From Icerya purchasi (Eukaryota > Arthropoda > Insecta > Hemiptera > Monophlebidae), in assembly GCA_039619475.1 (NCBI GenBank), contig CM077115.1, positions 225,987,064-226,051,063 on the forward strand: a stretch of DNA of 64,000 bases. The letters are read 5' to 3'. Below the pieces are notes generated by a model that did no database searches, was not told the DNA's origin, and saw nothing but the letters and a program-made list of their open reading frames with translations. Made by a program: the position numbers and the translations under genes. Every line of letters begins with the position of its first letter. Within the stretch, counting starts at the first letter, position 1. Shown here one piece after another: positions 30,601 to 42,342 of the stretch.

Positions 30601-30923
30601 TGATGTTAATTATAATAAATATTTTCATGTACATATTCAGATTCGTTACATAAATACAAAAGTAAAAATTAACGCCCCTTTAATAAGCGATATCGCTAAA
30701 ATTAAGTAAGAGTTCGTTAAGTGTTTTTATTTTTGCGGAAATTGTATGAAATCGTTAAAGCATAGTTCATTATTTTTACAAATACAACATTTAAATGTGA
30801 CGATTTCATACGTCTCGTTTGTTAAATTTTAATACAATAAAATTATGAACCCTATAACGCCTAAGACTGAACACTAATATGCTATAAATATCTGTTTGGG
30901 CGAATATTCCATGTCTTCAGTAT

Positions 30924-31224
30924 CTCCCAGTCGTATTGCTCGAGGTTCCGAGCGTCGTGACTACCTATTCATACATCCTAATTATTCAGAATAGGTAACG
31001 CTCATGGCAATTGTTATATGCAGTACGAATGTGTACACGCACGGCAAGACTTCGATATACGAATGCAGTCCCGGTGTGTCTGCTGTGCAGTACTTAGCAT
31101 ACATATGGGTTTTCCATTGCCTTCCACGTGACTATTAGCGAGTATTTCATTTTTAGTTTTTCGTAATAACTTCTGTCGTCGCCCGGGATCGAACCCGAGC
31201 TAACAACTAGACTATCGCGACGAA
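30924..31224 (-). mobile_element. tRNA-derived SINE with deleted anticodon arm
   Basis: The exact 13-bp repeat ATGTCTTCAGTAT at 30911-30923 and 31225-31237 brackets the element. On the minus strand the head has an A box (TAGTCTAGTTG, + 31204-31214) and a perfect B box (GGTTCGATCCC, + 31185-31195) only 8 bases apart. A CGTCGC/GCGACG acceptor-like stem encloses both (31217-31222 with 31177-31182), so the anticodon arm is gone. The body is about 250 bases. The 3' end lacks a poly(A) or simple repeat and instead carries a GCTCGGAACCTCGAGC hairpin and CTGGGAG. Such a SINE would need a LINE partner that does not use a poly(A) tail. Confidence 0.85.
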
Positions 31225-31230
31225 ATGTCT

Positions 31231-31640
31231 TCAGTATAGAGAAAGGAAAAAAGAGAAGATATACTTTTTCAAAATTTGCCTACTCCTTATTTTTTTTATT
31301 TCTTCTTCCCGGCCCTCTTTTACCTTGAATTTTCCCTTCTGCGACCAAACGTAAGAGGACATATTTTTTTCCTCTAAAATTATGCGCCCAAAATATTCAA
31401 TTTTACGTCGTTTAATTATTTTACATAATGTCCTTCCAGTGTTGGCTTGTTTTAGTACTTCTTCGTTTGTCATCTTTACTATTCAAGGTATTTTCAACAT
31501 TCTTTGAAGTGTCCACATTTACAGTGTTGCATAACTATCCAATTGCTTTTTGTTAAGGGTTGCTGCCTCCATCCCATAAAGTAGAATTGAATAGATATAA
31601 CATTTGATCATATTTCGCCTGATTGACAAGCTCAGAGTGC
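31231..31640 (-). mobile_element. Decayed RTE-like LINE C-terminal fragment (element 6)
   Basis: The minus strand at 31231-31473 reads MTNEEVLKQANTGRTLCKII, then KRRKIEYFGRIILEEKNMSS and EEEIKKIRSRQI. Upstream (31490-31640, shifted frame) are MLYLFNSTLWDGG-like pieces. The pattern (LLYG--T-TLN, then TNEEVL, then IKRR--Y-GH) is the end of the endonuclease-reverse transcriptases that also make up the LINE at 48262-50650. The SINE at 30924-31224 sits just past its 3' end. Confidence 0.6.
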
Positions 31641-32215
31641 CCTTCGTATTTATAAACGCTCAGGGCCATTTGTATATTGTTTTCCCTCATATATGATGTG
31701 ATTACCTGAGGATAGGTATACGAAGTGGTTTCCTTACCTTCTCCGGGGTTTGCATTCGAGTCACCTTCTCTTAGAACAGTTGCGTTTGCTGCACTAAAGA
31801 GCCTGTCTTACCCTGGGGGATTGGCCTCGCTTTTAGGGCAGCGAAGACTCGCCTTGACACAGTGCCGTCATTGGATATTGAAAGGTGTTTCCATCTAGCT
31901 TTCCCAAGGCTAGCTCCTTTCATTCTGGTAGCACTGCCGCTGATTGTCCACGACTGCTTATTTACCTAAGAGGCTTATTCGCAGCTAACCTCCATATCTG
32001 GGGGTCTTTCTCTCATCCGCAACCCGAGAGACGCGCCCGGTAGCACCCGCTGTGCCTCGGGATGAAACAATTAGTAAATTTATTATTGTTAAAAAAAAAA
32101 TGGATTACTCCGTAGGGGCTTATTTACGTTTATAGAAAGGGTATAGCTAAAACCCTTTTTACGGTCTAAAAATGATACTTCTAGCACTTCATAGTTTACT
32201 GATAAAACAGATTTT
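31641..32215. other. Unassigned, locally GC-richer repeat-like block
   Basis: The segment 31640-32070 is less AT-rich than its surroundings. It reads like decayed repeat DNA, with a CCCGAGAGACGCGCCCGGTA segment near 32024-32043. I cannot name a family, and no open frame is informative. 32090-32215 is AT-rich. Confidence 0.35.
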
Positions 32216-32329
32216 TTGTTTTGTGTACACCTCGTAATATTATACGATCTAAGCAGGAGAAATAGCTACCACCTGTTCATGAAAATAGTAGTAGTAATAA
32301 TAATTATAATAAAAATAATAATAATAATA

Positions 32330-32826
32330 ATACATGATAATGTACGTAAAGAACTACTTTTAAATTTGTCAAAAAAATACTACATGGCACAAAATTACGA
32401 AAAATTAAAATGGTATATGTATGCGTCTGATGCGGTACATGATACGGTAAAATTATATTGGAACAGAGAAATAATTACAGAAAAAAAAACGATTCATAAT
32501 AGACCGGATATAATAATAATGCATAATGATATTAAGCGTATGTACATTATTGTTGGCATTGCTATTACGTTTAATCTATTGAAAGGGTACCGCGCAAAAA
32601 AAAAAATAAATATATTCCAATATTCCAAGAAATGAAGAAGAATTATAAACAAACTAGCGTTGAGATTGTTCCGGTCGAATTATCCATATCACAAAAATCT
32701 CGCGGACAACATAAGGCCATTAGATCTGGAATTCACGGTATATACATTCAGTTGCGAAAAATTGACAATAATCGGAAAATTTTTAGAAATCTAGACACGT
32801 TGTCGAAATGGAAATGCCGCAAATAG
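32330..32826 (+). pseudogene. LINE C-terminal endonuclease-like remnant (R2/R4-type guess)
   Basis: Two overlapping frames (32216-32635, then 32632-32826) carry one product split by a frameshift near 32630. The core reads KLKWYMYASDAVHDTVKLYW, then TEKKTIHNRPDIIIMHNDIK and RMYIIVGIAI. In the restriction-like endonuclease tail of R2/R4 (Dong)-type LINEs the pattern is WDR-I-TD--I--NRPDI---(K)---IIDIA-P. Here the PD is kept and the second catalytic Asp is replaced by Gly. The second frame (TSVEIVPVELSISQKSRG) fits the strand after it. The first 35 codons of the upstream frame are low-complexity and probably unrelated. The family call is recollection. Confidence 0.5.
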
Positions 32827-33400
32827 CGAGAATCGATTCAGCAATAATAACAATAATAATGATAGAAATTATAAACAAGGGGATCATATTTTATATAAGA
32901 ATTTTAGCAAATATTTTATTCGGGCAGTATCACTGATATACCGGAAATAAAGAGATACCGAATTATTGTTAAACACTTCTCAAAGGATTATTTCAATAAA
33001 ATTAATTAAATTCTACCGTACCGTGTATAACTGACTTACCATCATTATTATTGCAAGAGCAATAATACTGTTAGAATCGCAAAATACTGAATTATTCGCA
33101 ATTAAAAATAATATTAACCTAACATGAACTAGCAATAATGTGTAAAAAGCAATACATCGTATTATTATTTTCATGCACGAAAATAAATTATTAAACATAA
33201 AAAAATTAAAAAGACGTACACATTAATAAATTTAATATTGATGATTTTCAAGAAATGTAGAGCGATTACAGTGGCATACATCTGGTATTGCATGATTAGG
33301 CAAAGCGAATAATAAAGAATGTACGCGGACGGGATAATATTTATATATTAAAACTGTGTAAAATATAGGATGATTTCCGACTGGTATTGTTTATCATGTA
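32827..33400. other. AT-rich non-coding spacer
   Basis: No recognisable gene or repeat; frequent ATT/AAT trinucleotide patches. Confidence 0.4.
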
Positions 33401-33408
33401 CTGCAGAT

Positions 33409-33766
33409 AGGTCCAGATTTACAGGGAGGGGCATCGGGCCTGTTACCAAAAGGGGCCAATCAAAAATTAAAAATTACAAGAGCATTCAGGTGGTGAAACG
33501 ATATATCATTCTGATTTTCATGGTGATGTTGGGTTCCGAATGCGACATACTTCGTGAATTAAATTTTGATGATCTAATTGAAACTATCGCTATTAAAAAG
33601 TCTCGACGCGTGTCTCACGTTTAGAATTAATTATTAAGGATCGATTTTATTAATTTGCTGAATAAATAAAATAAAAAATGTGTACTTCAATTGTTGCGAG
33701 GAAAATTAAGGGGGCCTTCAGCAATTATTTGGCCCCGGGGTATTTTTTTCCTTAATCCGGCCCAGG
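33409..33766 (+). mobile_element. Short hAT remnant with 8-bp target duplication
   Basis: CTGCAGAT at 33401-33408 and 33767-33774 is an exact 8-bp direct repeat, the duplication length of hAT transposons. The ends are imperfect inverted repeats (AGGTCCAGATTTA at the left, CCTGGGCCGGATTAAGG when the right end is read outward). Inside, the plus-strand frame ends with VMLGSECDILRELNFDDLIE and KSRRVSHV, similar to the last residues of ZMYM1-like hAT transposases (S-E-DI-R--DFDDLID-FA--K-R). Most of the transposase is gone, so it is an internally deleted copy. Confidence 0.7.
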
Positions 33767-33774
33767 CTGCAGAT

Positions 33775-35549
33775 ATTTTAATAACTGCCGCCAACTGTAG
33801 ATAATTAATTTAACGGATTTAATACATTTACCGTACACTTAAAAAGAAAATATCGCAATGATAATACAGGCGTATCTCCGTTATAATCAATAAAAATATT
33901 ATCGCATCGCAATAAGCGTAGAGCAACTGTTCAATAATGTTTAATAAGAGCACTAGTTTCCTGTATTCCATTAACTTAAGTGTGTACTCTAACTAAAATT
34001 TTAAGAGCGCGAAAAAAACTCGTCAGGCATTCGCAGTTTACTTAGAGGAAAATGAAAAAGCTATTCCTTTAATAGTACTATAACCTGGTTTAAATTTTTC
34101 ACTGACGAAAATTTAGAAAAACATCATTTGCCCGATAGGGGTTAAAATGACCTCATAATTTATCAAAAAACAGAAAAAACAGAAAAAAAAGAAAAAAAGA
34201 AAATTACAACTTCAAACTGCGTGAAATATAATTAGATTATCTGGTTCTTCCGTTTGTTTTCTTAGTCTCATTATTTAGCTATTTTCTCGGTCGAAAACAT
34301 CCGAATTAGTTGTGTTTCTAATTTTTCGGCGCAATCATTAAATATTCGAAATATTAGCTGTTGCCAACGCACTGCGTATCGAGAGAGATGGCTGTGTATT
34401 TTCCTCAATTTTCAAAGTAGACTAAATTTCCACCATCGTTTCTCGTTTCACTATCAAAAATTTGATCAAATTTGCCCTTAAATCATTTCAAATGTCTGAA
34501 AATTATCAATAAGGATAGGGGACTACCGAGCACCGTTAAAGTCACTTTAAAATAGTAGCGGATAACTTTAATTCTTCTAACATACTCTCGCATTATAAAA
34601 TAAGTAAATCCCATCTTGACAGGGGGCCGATGATTGTGTAATTAAGCTTTTCATAATGTACTAGGCCTGATGAATTCGAAGAGAATACCGGGGATAGTTC
34701 CTTTCAACTTGAGATCCTCCTTTACTTCTTTAGATTTCTTTAATATAGCCCGTATTCAATTTCATATATAGGGTACATACCACTAGCGACTTCGGTCGGA
34801 GACGTTGTTAAACCTATGATAGCTCTCTAGTCTGGCAAGGAAACACACTTTAACTACTAGGCTATTACACTCTCGTATTATACATAATTTATTTTTATTC
34901 ATCTTTTAAATGCGTATCAATATGTAAATATTTAAAAGCCTCTATGTAATCGGTTTCCTTTTCGTTTTGTTTCGTTTTGTTTCGTTTAATAATTGACCAA
35001 GGAACAGTCGGGTTCGTTTATAATAACGATAAAAGAGGAAAAAATAATAATGAAAAATAAGTGATTTTTGAAATTTTGACGAGTTTCGAAAGTTATACTT
35101 CATCATCAACAACGGAAAACGTATTTTTTTTTTTTCTCTGTTAATTATCTAATATTTTAGGTTTTTTGGTAAAGTATTATATCGAAAAATTAATAATTAG
35201 TGGGCTTTTGATGGAATAACGATCGCGATTTTGTGAAAAAATTGAAGAAAGTGAATAGGAACGTTGCAATTTAATAAAGAAACTCGAAGTAGCGATCACT
35301 GATTAAGAAGAGCGAGTTCGAAAAAAAAAGTACGGGATTTTACAAAATGCATCAGATCTCCTATATACATGTAAGTCATAAGACGGATTCTCAAATGATC
35401 AATGTACATGTTTGACGGTCGTTCTTTAAGGAAAACGTTTGTCGGTAAGTTTATAAGAATTTCACTCTGGAAGCCGATGAAAAATTTACCGACAATACAA
35501 AGGCAATTTAAAATTTGAAGAACATATTATATCAATTTTTTATTAAATA
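33775..35549. other. AT-rich non-coding stretch
   Basis: No gene recognised. A segment near 35080-35112 (GACGAGTTTCGAAAGTTATA, then CTTCATCATCA) looks like the end of a dispersed repeat, and GTTTC/GTTTT slippage patches lie at 34970-34985. Confidence 0.35.
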
Positions 35550-35559
35550 AATAATTCGT

Positions 35560-35695
35560 ATACACTTTTTATAAAATAATAATAATCTTTATTTAAAATT
35601 AAAAACACTAACAGCTCTAATAGCTCCTCATGATCGTTTCGAAACGCATTAGTGTTTTTAATTTTAAATTCATTATTATTTTATAAAAAGTGTAT
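35560..35695. repeat. Inverted repeat / small MITE
   Basis: The left arm ATACACTTTTTATAAAATAA (from 35560, extending to 35611) pairs with the right arm 35649-35695. The centre of about 37 bases includes ATCGTTTCGAAACG, itself palindromic. Arms of about 47-52 bases are nearly identical. No target duplication was established. Confidence 0.75.
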
Positions 35696-35699
35696 GTAG

Positions 35700-36600
35700 A
35701 TTATCTCTATCAGACTCTGATAAAGAAGGAATCAATTCGAAATGTGATATTCCGATATTATTACGGGGTCAAAAAGCTCTTATTTCAAGATTAACGTACA
35801 GTTGGTAAACTGAGGGCATAAAACTTCAATTCGAGATATGTTTTTGTTCGGAATAGATAATAAAAAAAGGGGAGGAGTGAGGACAGGTTAAATATCGGGG
35901 GAAAATACGATATTTTCAGATGCGAGCGATAGCAATGGCGCGTACTTGATGCTTCGTGCAAGTATTTGCAGTTAATGTAAAAAGTACAAAGTTAAAGAAA
36001 GCGGGGTTTTTTTAGACGTTAAAATTAGCGCTAAAAACTAAATAAAGAGAATATTAACTAAAACCGGCAATAATTCCGCTTACATTCTCATACTATCTAA
36101 CGGCTTGACGTCAGTTCACATTATTTAGTTAAACTGTTTAAAAGTTGTCAAAAATTAAAAACTATTACTTGACATAATGCGTGGAAATTTATCGCTTCCC
36201 CTTTTTATATATTTTTTTATATTTGGTCCCCCCGTTCCTTTTAAAAAAAATAAGTCTCTCTCCATGCGGCGTACAAAATTATTTACTTTTTTCCAGTAAC
36301 GTACATATTTAAAACGGTAAATTCGATACCTAAAAATAAAATGCCTGGATATTTCATAAAAAGTCTGCATTACATTAACGTGACAACATAAAAACCTAAA
36401 ACTATACACTTGAATGTAATAAGTTACGATACTAGTTTTGTCTATAACGCTCATAGATGAGTAATTTTCATTGACTTCGTCATTCTTATCATTTCTTAAA
36501 CCGTTAATATTAATTACTTTTTTGCAATAACCGAAAATTACCGGATAAAAAATGTGGCGAAGTAATCTCATTAATATAAATAATCACTGTACCCGAAAGA
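35700..36600. other. Non-coding, with one long unassigned minus-strand frame
   Basis: 36155-36571 on the minus strand is open for 138 codons (MRLLRHIFYPVIFGYCKKVI...). The translation is rich in I, Y, F, R and K, as expected from AT-rich DNA, and shows no motif I know. It is probably chance, but it is the longest unexplained frame in the region. Confidence 0.25.
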
Positions 36601-38007
36601 TTTGTTAAAATAAAACTGTTACTTTAGTACCATCAATTCTACCCGTAATAGAAATAAATACTCTCGTATTATTTCAGTAGCCGTATCAATTTCTGTTATT
36701 GTTATTAATTTCCTTCGAGTATTTTAATCTATACATTACGTTATCGATACGAATAAAAGTAATTCATTATAGGAAAATAAATTTTATAAATATTTCTTAC
36801 GTACATGTCGAAAAATAATTACACCTATTAAGCAAGCGCGATCAATGCATTATTTTAGTATTCTCGCAAGTTTCTTTCTGAAATGCATTAACCCGAAATA
36901 GTTCGTTAAAAAGTCGAGTTACGAACGTGGTGTCAAGAACGTTTCGAGTTACCGGTGCACGCGCTTATGTGACCGTTTCTCGTTGTCTATATACTTAATT
37001 TCGAATTCGGCAACGAAAAAGATAACACAGAGCTCCTGTGATATTTTTGTCGCATTCATTAAAAAACACAATCTGTCACCTTATGAGAGCTTGATTGCAC
37101 AAATCGGCTTTGTTCGTTCCAATTGTATAATAGACATGCGAACGACGATTTTAAATTGCCAGAAGTAAAATTAAGTGCAATTAACCATAGAGTGATCAGA
37201 CGACTGTAAAGGGCTTGCATATTGACGAAAACTAGCAAGCGATGGATTACGGAAATCGGGGACAATTTGCGTACCGATATTTTGTAGACCACTTCGAAAG
37301 AGCGAACAAAGTGTCGTTGTTTGTCGGGATGTTGGAGAACTGCGAGCTAGTCGAACGCTAGATTAATAATAATAGTAACAATAGTAAGGATAATAGTGAC
37401 GATGTTAAGAATAATAGAGCAATTATAAACGATGAAAGGCTTCGAAATAGTCGGCTAAACTCGATCCGTCTTTATAACCGTATTTTGCTCGCTAGTCTTA
37501 AATTAACCGTAAACTTGCTAATCGGCAGAGGCGGCTTTTATCGATTGTTTTTAGCCTATCTCAGAGGAAAATCCCGTTGCCGAGTATCATAATGGCGATA
37601 GATGCGCACAATATTTATCTCGATACATCGCGACGGAGGCGATGTTCCGTTTATTAGACTGCCTCGGCGAGAATCGATCGACCGACGCTGTCCCGAAAAC
37701 ATCTACAACGCAGCAGTGCATATTATTCGCCTTCATCGCCACCGATTGTCCTCAGTCGGTCGGAGGTCTCTAGCATTGTCGATCGATGTTGTTCGAGGAC
37801 CTTGCTCCCCGGGTTACAAGAATAGGTAATTTAAAGGGTCCTTGTACCGCTTCACTATTTATAGCTCTCTGCCATCGTTCTTCGAGCATTTTTGCTTATC
37901 AACAGAGTGCGGCGCAAAGATGAGTAGTATAAGAAAGAGACAGAGAGGGCATTATGAAAACAGTACGAAGAAAATACCGCTTGTAAGAGAAAGACCGAAA
38001 GAGGTGG

Positions 38008-38047
<40 letters not shown>

Positions 38048-39519
38048 GTGCAATTTTTAAACGCTAGAGAATGGTAATTAAAGAAGGCTTCTTTCGTGTC
38101 TGTTACATACGACGCGTGCTGCTACGGCTACACATGCAAATAATGAAATGATTAGAGAGGCCTCGTCACTCGATCGCTGCAGATAAGGCATGCGATCATT
38201 CGACAGAAAGACAGAGAGAGAGAAAGAGAGAGAGAGAGTTGATGCGCTTCGATAAACAGCCGACGACAGTGTGCGATGCGGCATCACCTCCCTCGCACGA
38301 AGACGGTACCGGGCGAGAGTGGAATCGATTATTTATTAACAGGAAACAATAAATTCGACTAGCGACGATCGAAATGTGCGATGCAGAACTATTAGACGGA
38401 AGAAACAGCGTGCGTTTCATTCAGATTTTCAGCGTGTCGCTCTGCGCATGAAAGATCGTTAATGAACATCATTAATGAGTAGGTACGGATAGGTAGATCG
38501 CGGGAGCGACAGACCGATAGGAGTGGTCGACCCGCGTAAGGCGGATGACGGGGGGAAGCTGCTTAGGGGATAAGCGGGCGAGCATCGAACAAGCAGGCAG
38601 CCAGAGAATTAGCCGAAATAATTATTGTTCATCGGCGAGTCGGCTGCCGAGCGCCGTTTAAAATTATTTATTATCCTCGAACGTTGTTTATTATTTTTAT
38701 CGGCCTCTTCGATCGATCAAAATGTTGACCGATCGATTCCGTCTCGAAATGGAACGGCCCGTTTCTTGCGCACTTCTCGGCCATACGGAAGGGGCCTTTT
38801 TAACGCTGCTCGCTGCACAGCTCCAGCCGCCGTCCCAGCAGCCGGTATCCTAATTTCACTGGTAACTCGAAAATGTCGCTAAAAATTAAATGCTACCCTT
38901 CCAGAGACCTTCCGGATCGATATGCTTCACTGGAACCGATCAAGCTGAACTTTGATTATCCGCAGATTTTCATCTCCGCACACGCAAGCACGGACACACG
39001 TGTGTGCAATCGATGGCTAACGTGGTTTCTATCGTTTTTAGTGCTCTTTTTTTTCTTCTATTTTGCATTTTGACTAGTTACCTACAAATACTACGTGTAT
39101 AATACAAGAGATTTCTAAATACTATCCGGTAGGAGAAGCAGAGGAAAAGGAAACTGATGTTACCGACACGTGTTGCGATTAAATACTCCGACTGTGATTA
39201 TTTATCAGGATGCGTCGTCGGTAAAATTATCGAGCGAAAAATATTTTACTCCGCTCGTAAAATATTGTAGCCGATGGAATGTTTTTGTTTTTGTTTTTGT
39301 TTTTGTTTTTTTGTTTTATTGTTTTTGTTTCTTCATCACATCCTATTTATAATATTATTATAAGTTGCTTTAGGGGTTTTTGCGAATATCGGGAAATAAT
39401 TTATGTCGAGCTCCGTAACTGTAATTCTCGCTTTTTCTTTCGTCAAAATTCTACAATCACGCTTTCAGTTACCTTCGGTTCTTCTTATCGTATCGGTTAG
39501 CATCATAGTTCTTTCTTCG
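36601..39519. other. Host-like non-coding region with GA repeats
   Basis: From about 37580 to 38900 the sequence is richer in GC and CpG and less repetitive than its surroundings, with GA-dinucleotide runs near 38011-38042 and 38214-38239. Small open frames on both strands (for example 37602-37829 and 38625-38882) do not resemble known proteins. A promoter, 5' UTR or enhancer region of a host gene is possible but not shown. A GTTTTT hexamer run lies at 39279-39315. Confidence 0.35.
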
Positions 39520-40040
39520 CCCAGTAAGCAACAACCTGAATCGCATTTTCGGGTATAGTTTTGAACATCATATCCTCAAATTTGCACTGGATTAGCAGTA
39601 AGAGGCATGTAAATAAATGATCCGAATCTTGTTCGATTCCGCAGTCGCACTTTTTGCTCTCTGACATACCTCATTTTTCCAAGTTATTTTTCGTTCTTGC
39701 TGTTCTTGTCCGCATTCTATTTAAGGTTTTCCACGTTCTCCAGTGTAATTCACTTCACGCAGGTAGATTTTCGACCGGTTCTTTCCATATTTCGAAGCGC
39801 TCTTTTTCTATTTCTCTTTTCCACATCCTTATTCTTGCTAACGCAGACGTTTCTGAGAGCGAGCTTGTTGTCTTTAAGAAGCTTTTTCTTGACTTTAGAC
39901 GGTATATCGGCGCCTCGACAATGTAAACGAATCCAATATCACTTACACTTTTTCCAATAATTATGAAGGGCATATTGTTGTTCCCTTTGGTTATTAGACT
40001 TTGACTCGATTGAGGAGTATCCAGGATAAATAGCATATTC
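39520..40040 (-). pseudogene. LINE reverse transcriptase C-terminal remnant (element 7)
   Basis: Minus strand. The frame at 39755-40036 includes SRKSFLKTTSSLSETSALAR and IRMWKREIEK. In a shifted frame it continues WRTWKTLNRMRTRTARTKNN, then GMSESKKCDCGIEQDSDHLF, TCLLLIQCKFEDMMF and VVAYW. The run W-TLNR-RT-TARTK-NL--G followed by a C-CG...H...C finger is a recurrent C-terminal module of insect endonuclease-reverse transcriptase LINEs. There is no poly(A) tail or target duplication that I can see. Confidence 0.6.
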
Positions 40041-42190
40041 GACTTGAAAAGTGCCGTTGTTATTTTTCGAAGAAAGCGGAATTGTCAAAGAAAATAACAA
40101 TCCAGAGATTGACTGCGGAGAAGAAAATAAACGTTTTCGAAAGAGATTTTGGAAATAAAAGCATCACGTAATCACAGAGATTCTCCATCAATTGTGCAGT
40201 TACGAAATTTGTACTATGCTCATCAGTAATGGCAACTGAGTAACAGCAACGTTGCCGAATTATGAGAATATTTATACATTTTATTTGATTAATAATTGAA
40301 TTTTATTTGTGTCAATTACGCGTGCCTCCAGGCGAGCCTGAGGCGGTCCGAGACAGCTAGTATTTTAGCTTGAATGGTTTCTTCGTCCTTTTCGTCTCGT
40401 TAAAGTCGTCATTCTGGAAAAGTGTGTAGAACCCGTATTCACCAGCTTTAAAGATTGAGAGCACGATAATATATATATATATATATATGAATATGTGAGT
40501 GTGTGTTATTGTAGCGTTATCGAAAAGAAATAAAGGTAGAACATACGATATAAAAGCGTCCTTTCTTCCGTTGTAGCTGCGCATAAGTCAAGTGCGCATG
40601 CGATCGTCGCCAGATAGAGCGGAAAAAAGTATAAAGAATCATATGCGCAATATGCTTACATGTGTGCAATGTACGGTTTAATTTGTCGTTTATTAGCTGA
40701 AATGTGAAACGTTTGTTATTCACAAAGCGAGTTATATTAATACCTTTAGCACGGTGCGGGGTTTATTAAAACGTACTCAGTATATCCGAAAAAAATAATG
40801 TGAACTAGAGTTGCTTGATTTTTCTCTCGAGTACATCCAATATTCGATTTCAGATTATGTGTATACTAGTAGCGACCTCTTAACCTTGACTAAACTACCG
40901 AGTTTCCCGATTGGAAAATTACGAAACAGATTTTTGTCAGGGATCTAACTTCATCATTTCATGCCGACCGTCCCGACCGCGGCTATACCATTAATTAAGC
41001 GACATTTCAACGGCATTTCTTTTCACTCACATGATAGTTCCTTTAATTCCGGTTCCACTGATACTTTTCTGTCCCTTCCAGTTTCGCACTTCCGCCTAAC
41101 ATAATTCCCATCTACGCTGCTTCTAGTTGTGATCTTTGTCAATTTACTCCTCCCCCTTGTTTTGTCGTTCAATTTTATCTCCAACCCATTTTCCATGCAA
41201 TGCTCAGTGTCCTTCGTGAAGCTGTTCAAACCATGTCAATATTGATGCTGTTCTTGGAAAACTCATGCTTTCCAACAAAATATTCTTCTTCTCAGTGACC
41301 TACTATAAGAGCCCGTCTAGAGATATAATATCCTCGATTTAAAATTTTCATCTACCACTATTAAAATTAGTCGACTCTTTTGGCTTCTATGGTAGTGAAT
41401 ATATAATATATATATATATATATTCATATGTCAATCCCCCCTTATCACAGAATTTTTTTTACTCATAATTGAAATTTTAATCTACAGGTTATTTTAAATT
41501 CGATGTTTTAATGATATTTTTAAAATTTCAGCTCGTGTTAGTGGAAATAAAAAATAATTTGACATTCTCGATTTTCTATAATTTTGCGTGAAAACTATTT
41601 ATTTGCAGTAATTCCATGCAGATCGACTGAAATAATTGCATCCGTCAAATTTCCTCTTTAACATCTTAATGTGCAACTGTTTCGCGCAACCACATTACAG
41701 ATCTTATGAGAATTGTCTTATTTCAGTGAGGTCGTGCCCGTCGGATATGAAAGACTCCGGAACTGTTGTGATGTTAACTACGCAGATTTTACAAAAACAA
41801 CCTGACTAGCAAAATTATACAAGTACAAGTTTGCTCGATGATTTTTAAAATCAATTTTCCGGTCCTATCTAAAACGCCAATATCAATTTTTTGGCTCACC
41901 TGCGCATTGGCCGAATTTTCGGACTTCGACCTCTCGTTCTATGCAGAGAATATATATATGTATATATATATATCACTGATTTGGAAGATTATGTACCAGT
42001 GCGGCATAACAACTATACAGACTTTAAATAAAAATTTAGTACACTCTTGTTAGAAAAATGACGAAGCGTTTTACACCGTTTATAATCTACAGATCATATC
42101 ATCATGTAGCTCTCGAGAACACTCATTCGCAGTTACATACACCTTGTCTATATGCGTATGCTCAGTTTGATCATAACATTTTTACGATTG
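40041..42190. other. Non-coding AT-rich region with TA microsatellites
   Basis: TA runs at about 40470-40487, 41400-41422 and 41949-41972. Small frames (for example 41023-41229 minus, rich in charged residues) have no recognisable domain. No gene supported. Confidence 0.4.
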
Positions 42191-42191
42191 C

Positions 42192-42342
42192 TTGCTTATT
42201 TATACGCTTTTTTACAAGCTTATTTATACACTTATTTATACACTTATTTATAAGCTTATTTATACGCTTGTTTATACGCTTATTTATAAACTTATTTATA
42301 CGCTTATTTATAAACTTATTTATAAACTTATTTATACGCCTA
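42192..42342. repeat. 12-bp tandem repeat array
   Basis: About a dozen units of the form N-CTTATTTATA-N (for example ACTTATTTATAC, GCTTATTTATAA). Because 12 is a multiple of 3, all three plus frames stay open and give a repeating LFI-type peptide, which is not evidence of coding. Unit variation is concentrated at the edges of the 12-mer. Confidence 0.92.

Noticed and set aside
31177..31222. A tRNA gene at the GGTTCGATCCC site
   Set aside because: The anticodon arm is missing and exact 13-bp repeats bracket a longer unit, which fits a SINE.
36155..36571. 138-codon minus-strand frame as a possible host gene
   Set aside because: Residue use follows AT-rich composition (I, Y, F, R, K) and I see no motif; kept only as a note in the surrounding non-coding entry.
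41023..41229. Charged minus-strand frame as a LINE C-terminal piece
   Set aside because: I tried to match it to the endonuclease-reverse transcriptase tail and found no consistent blocks.
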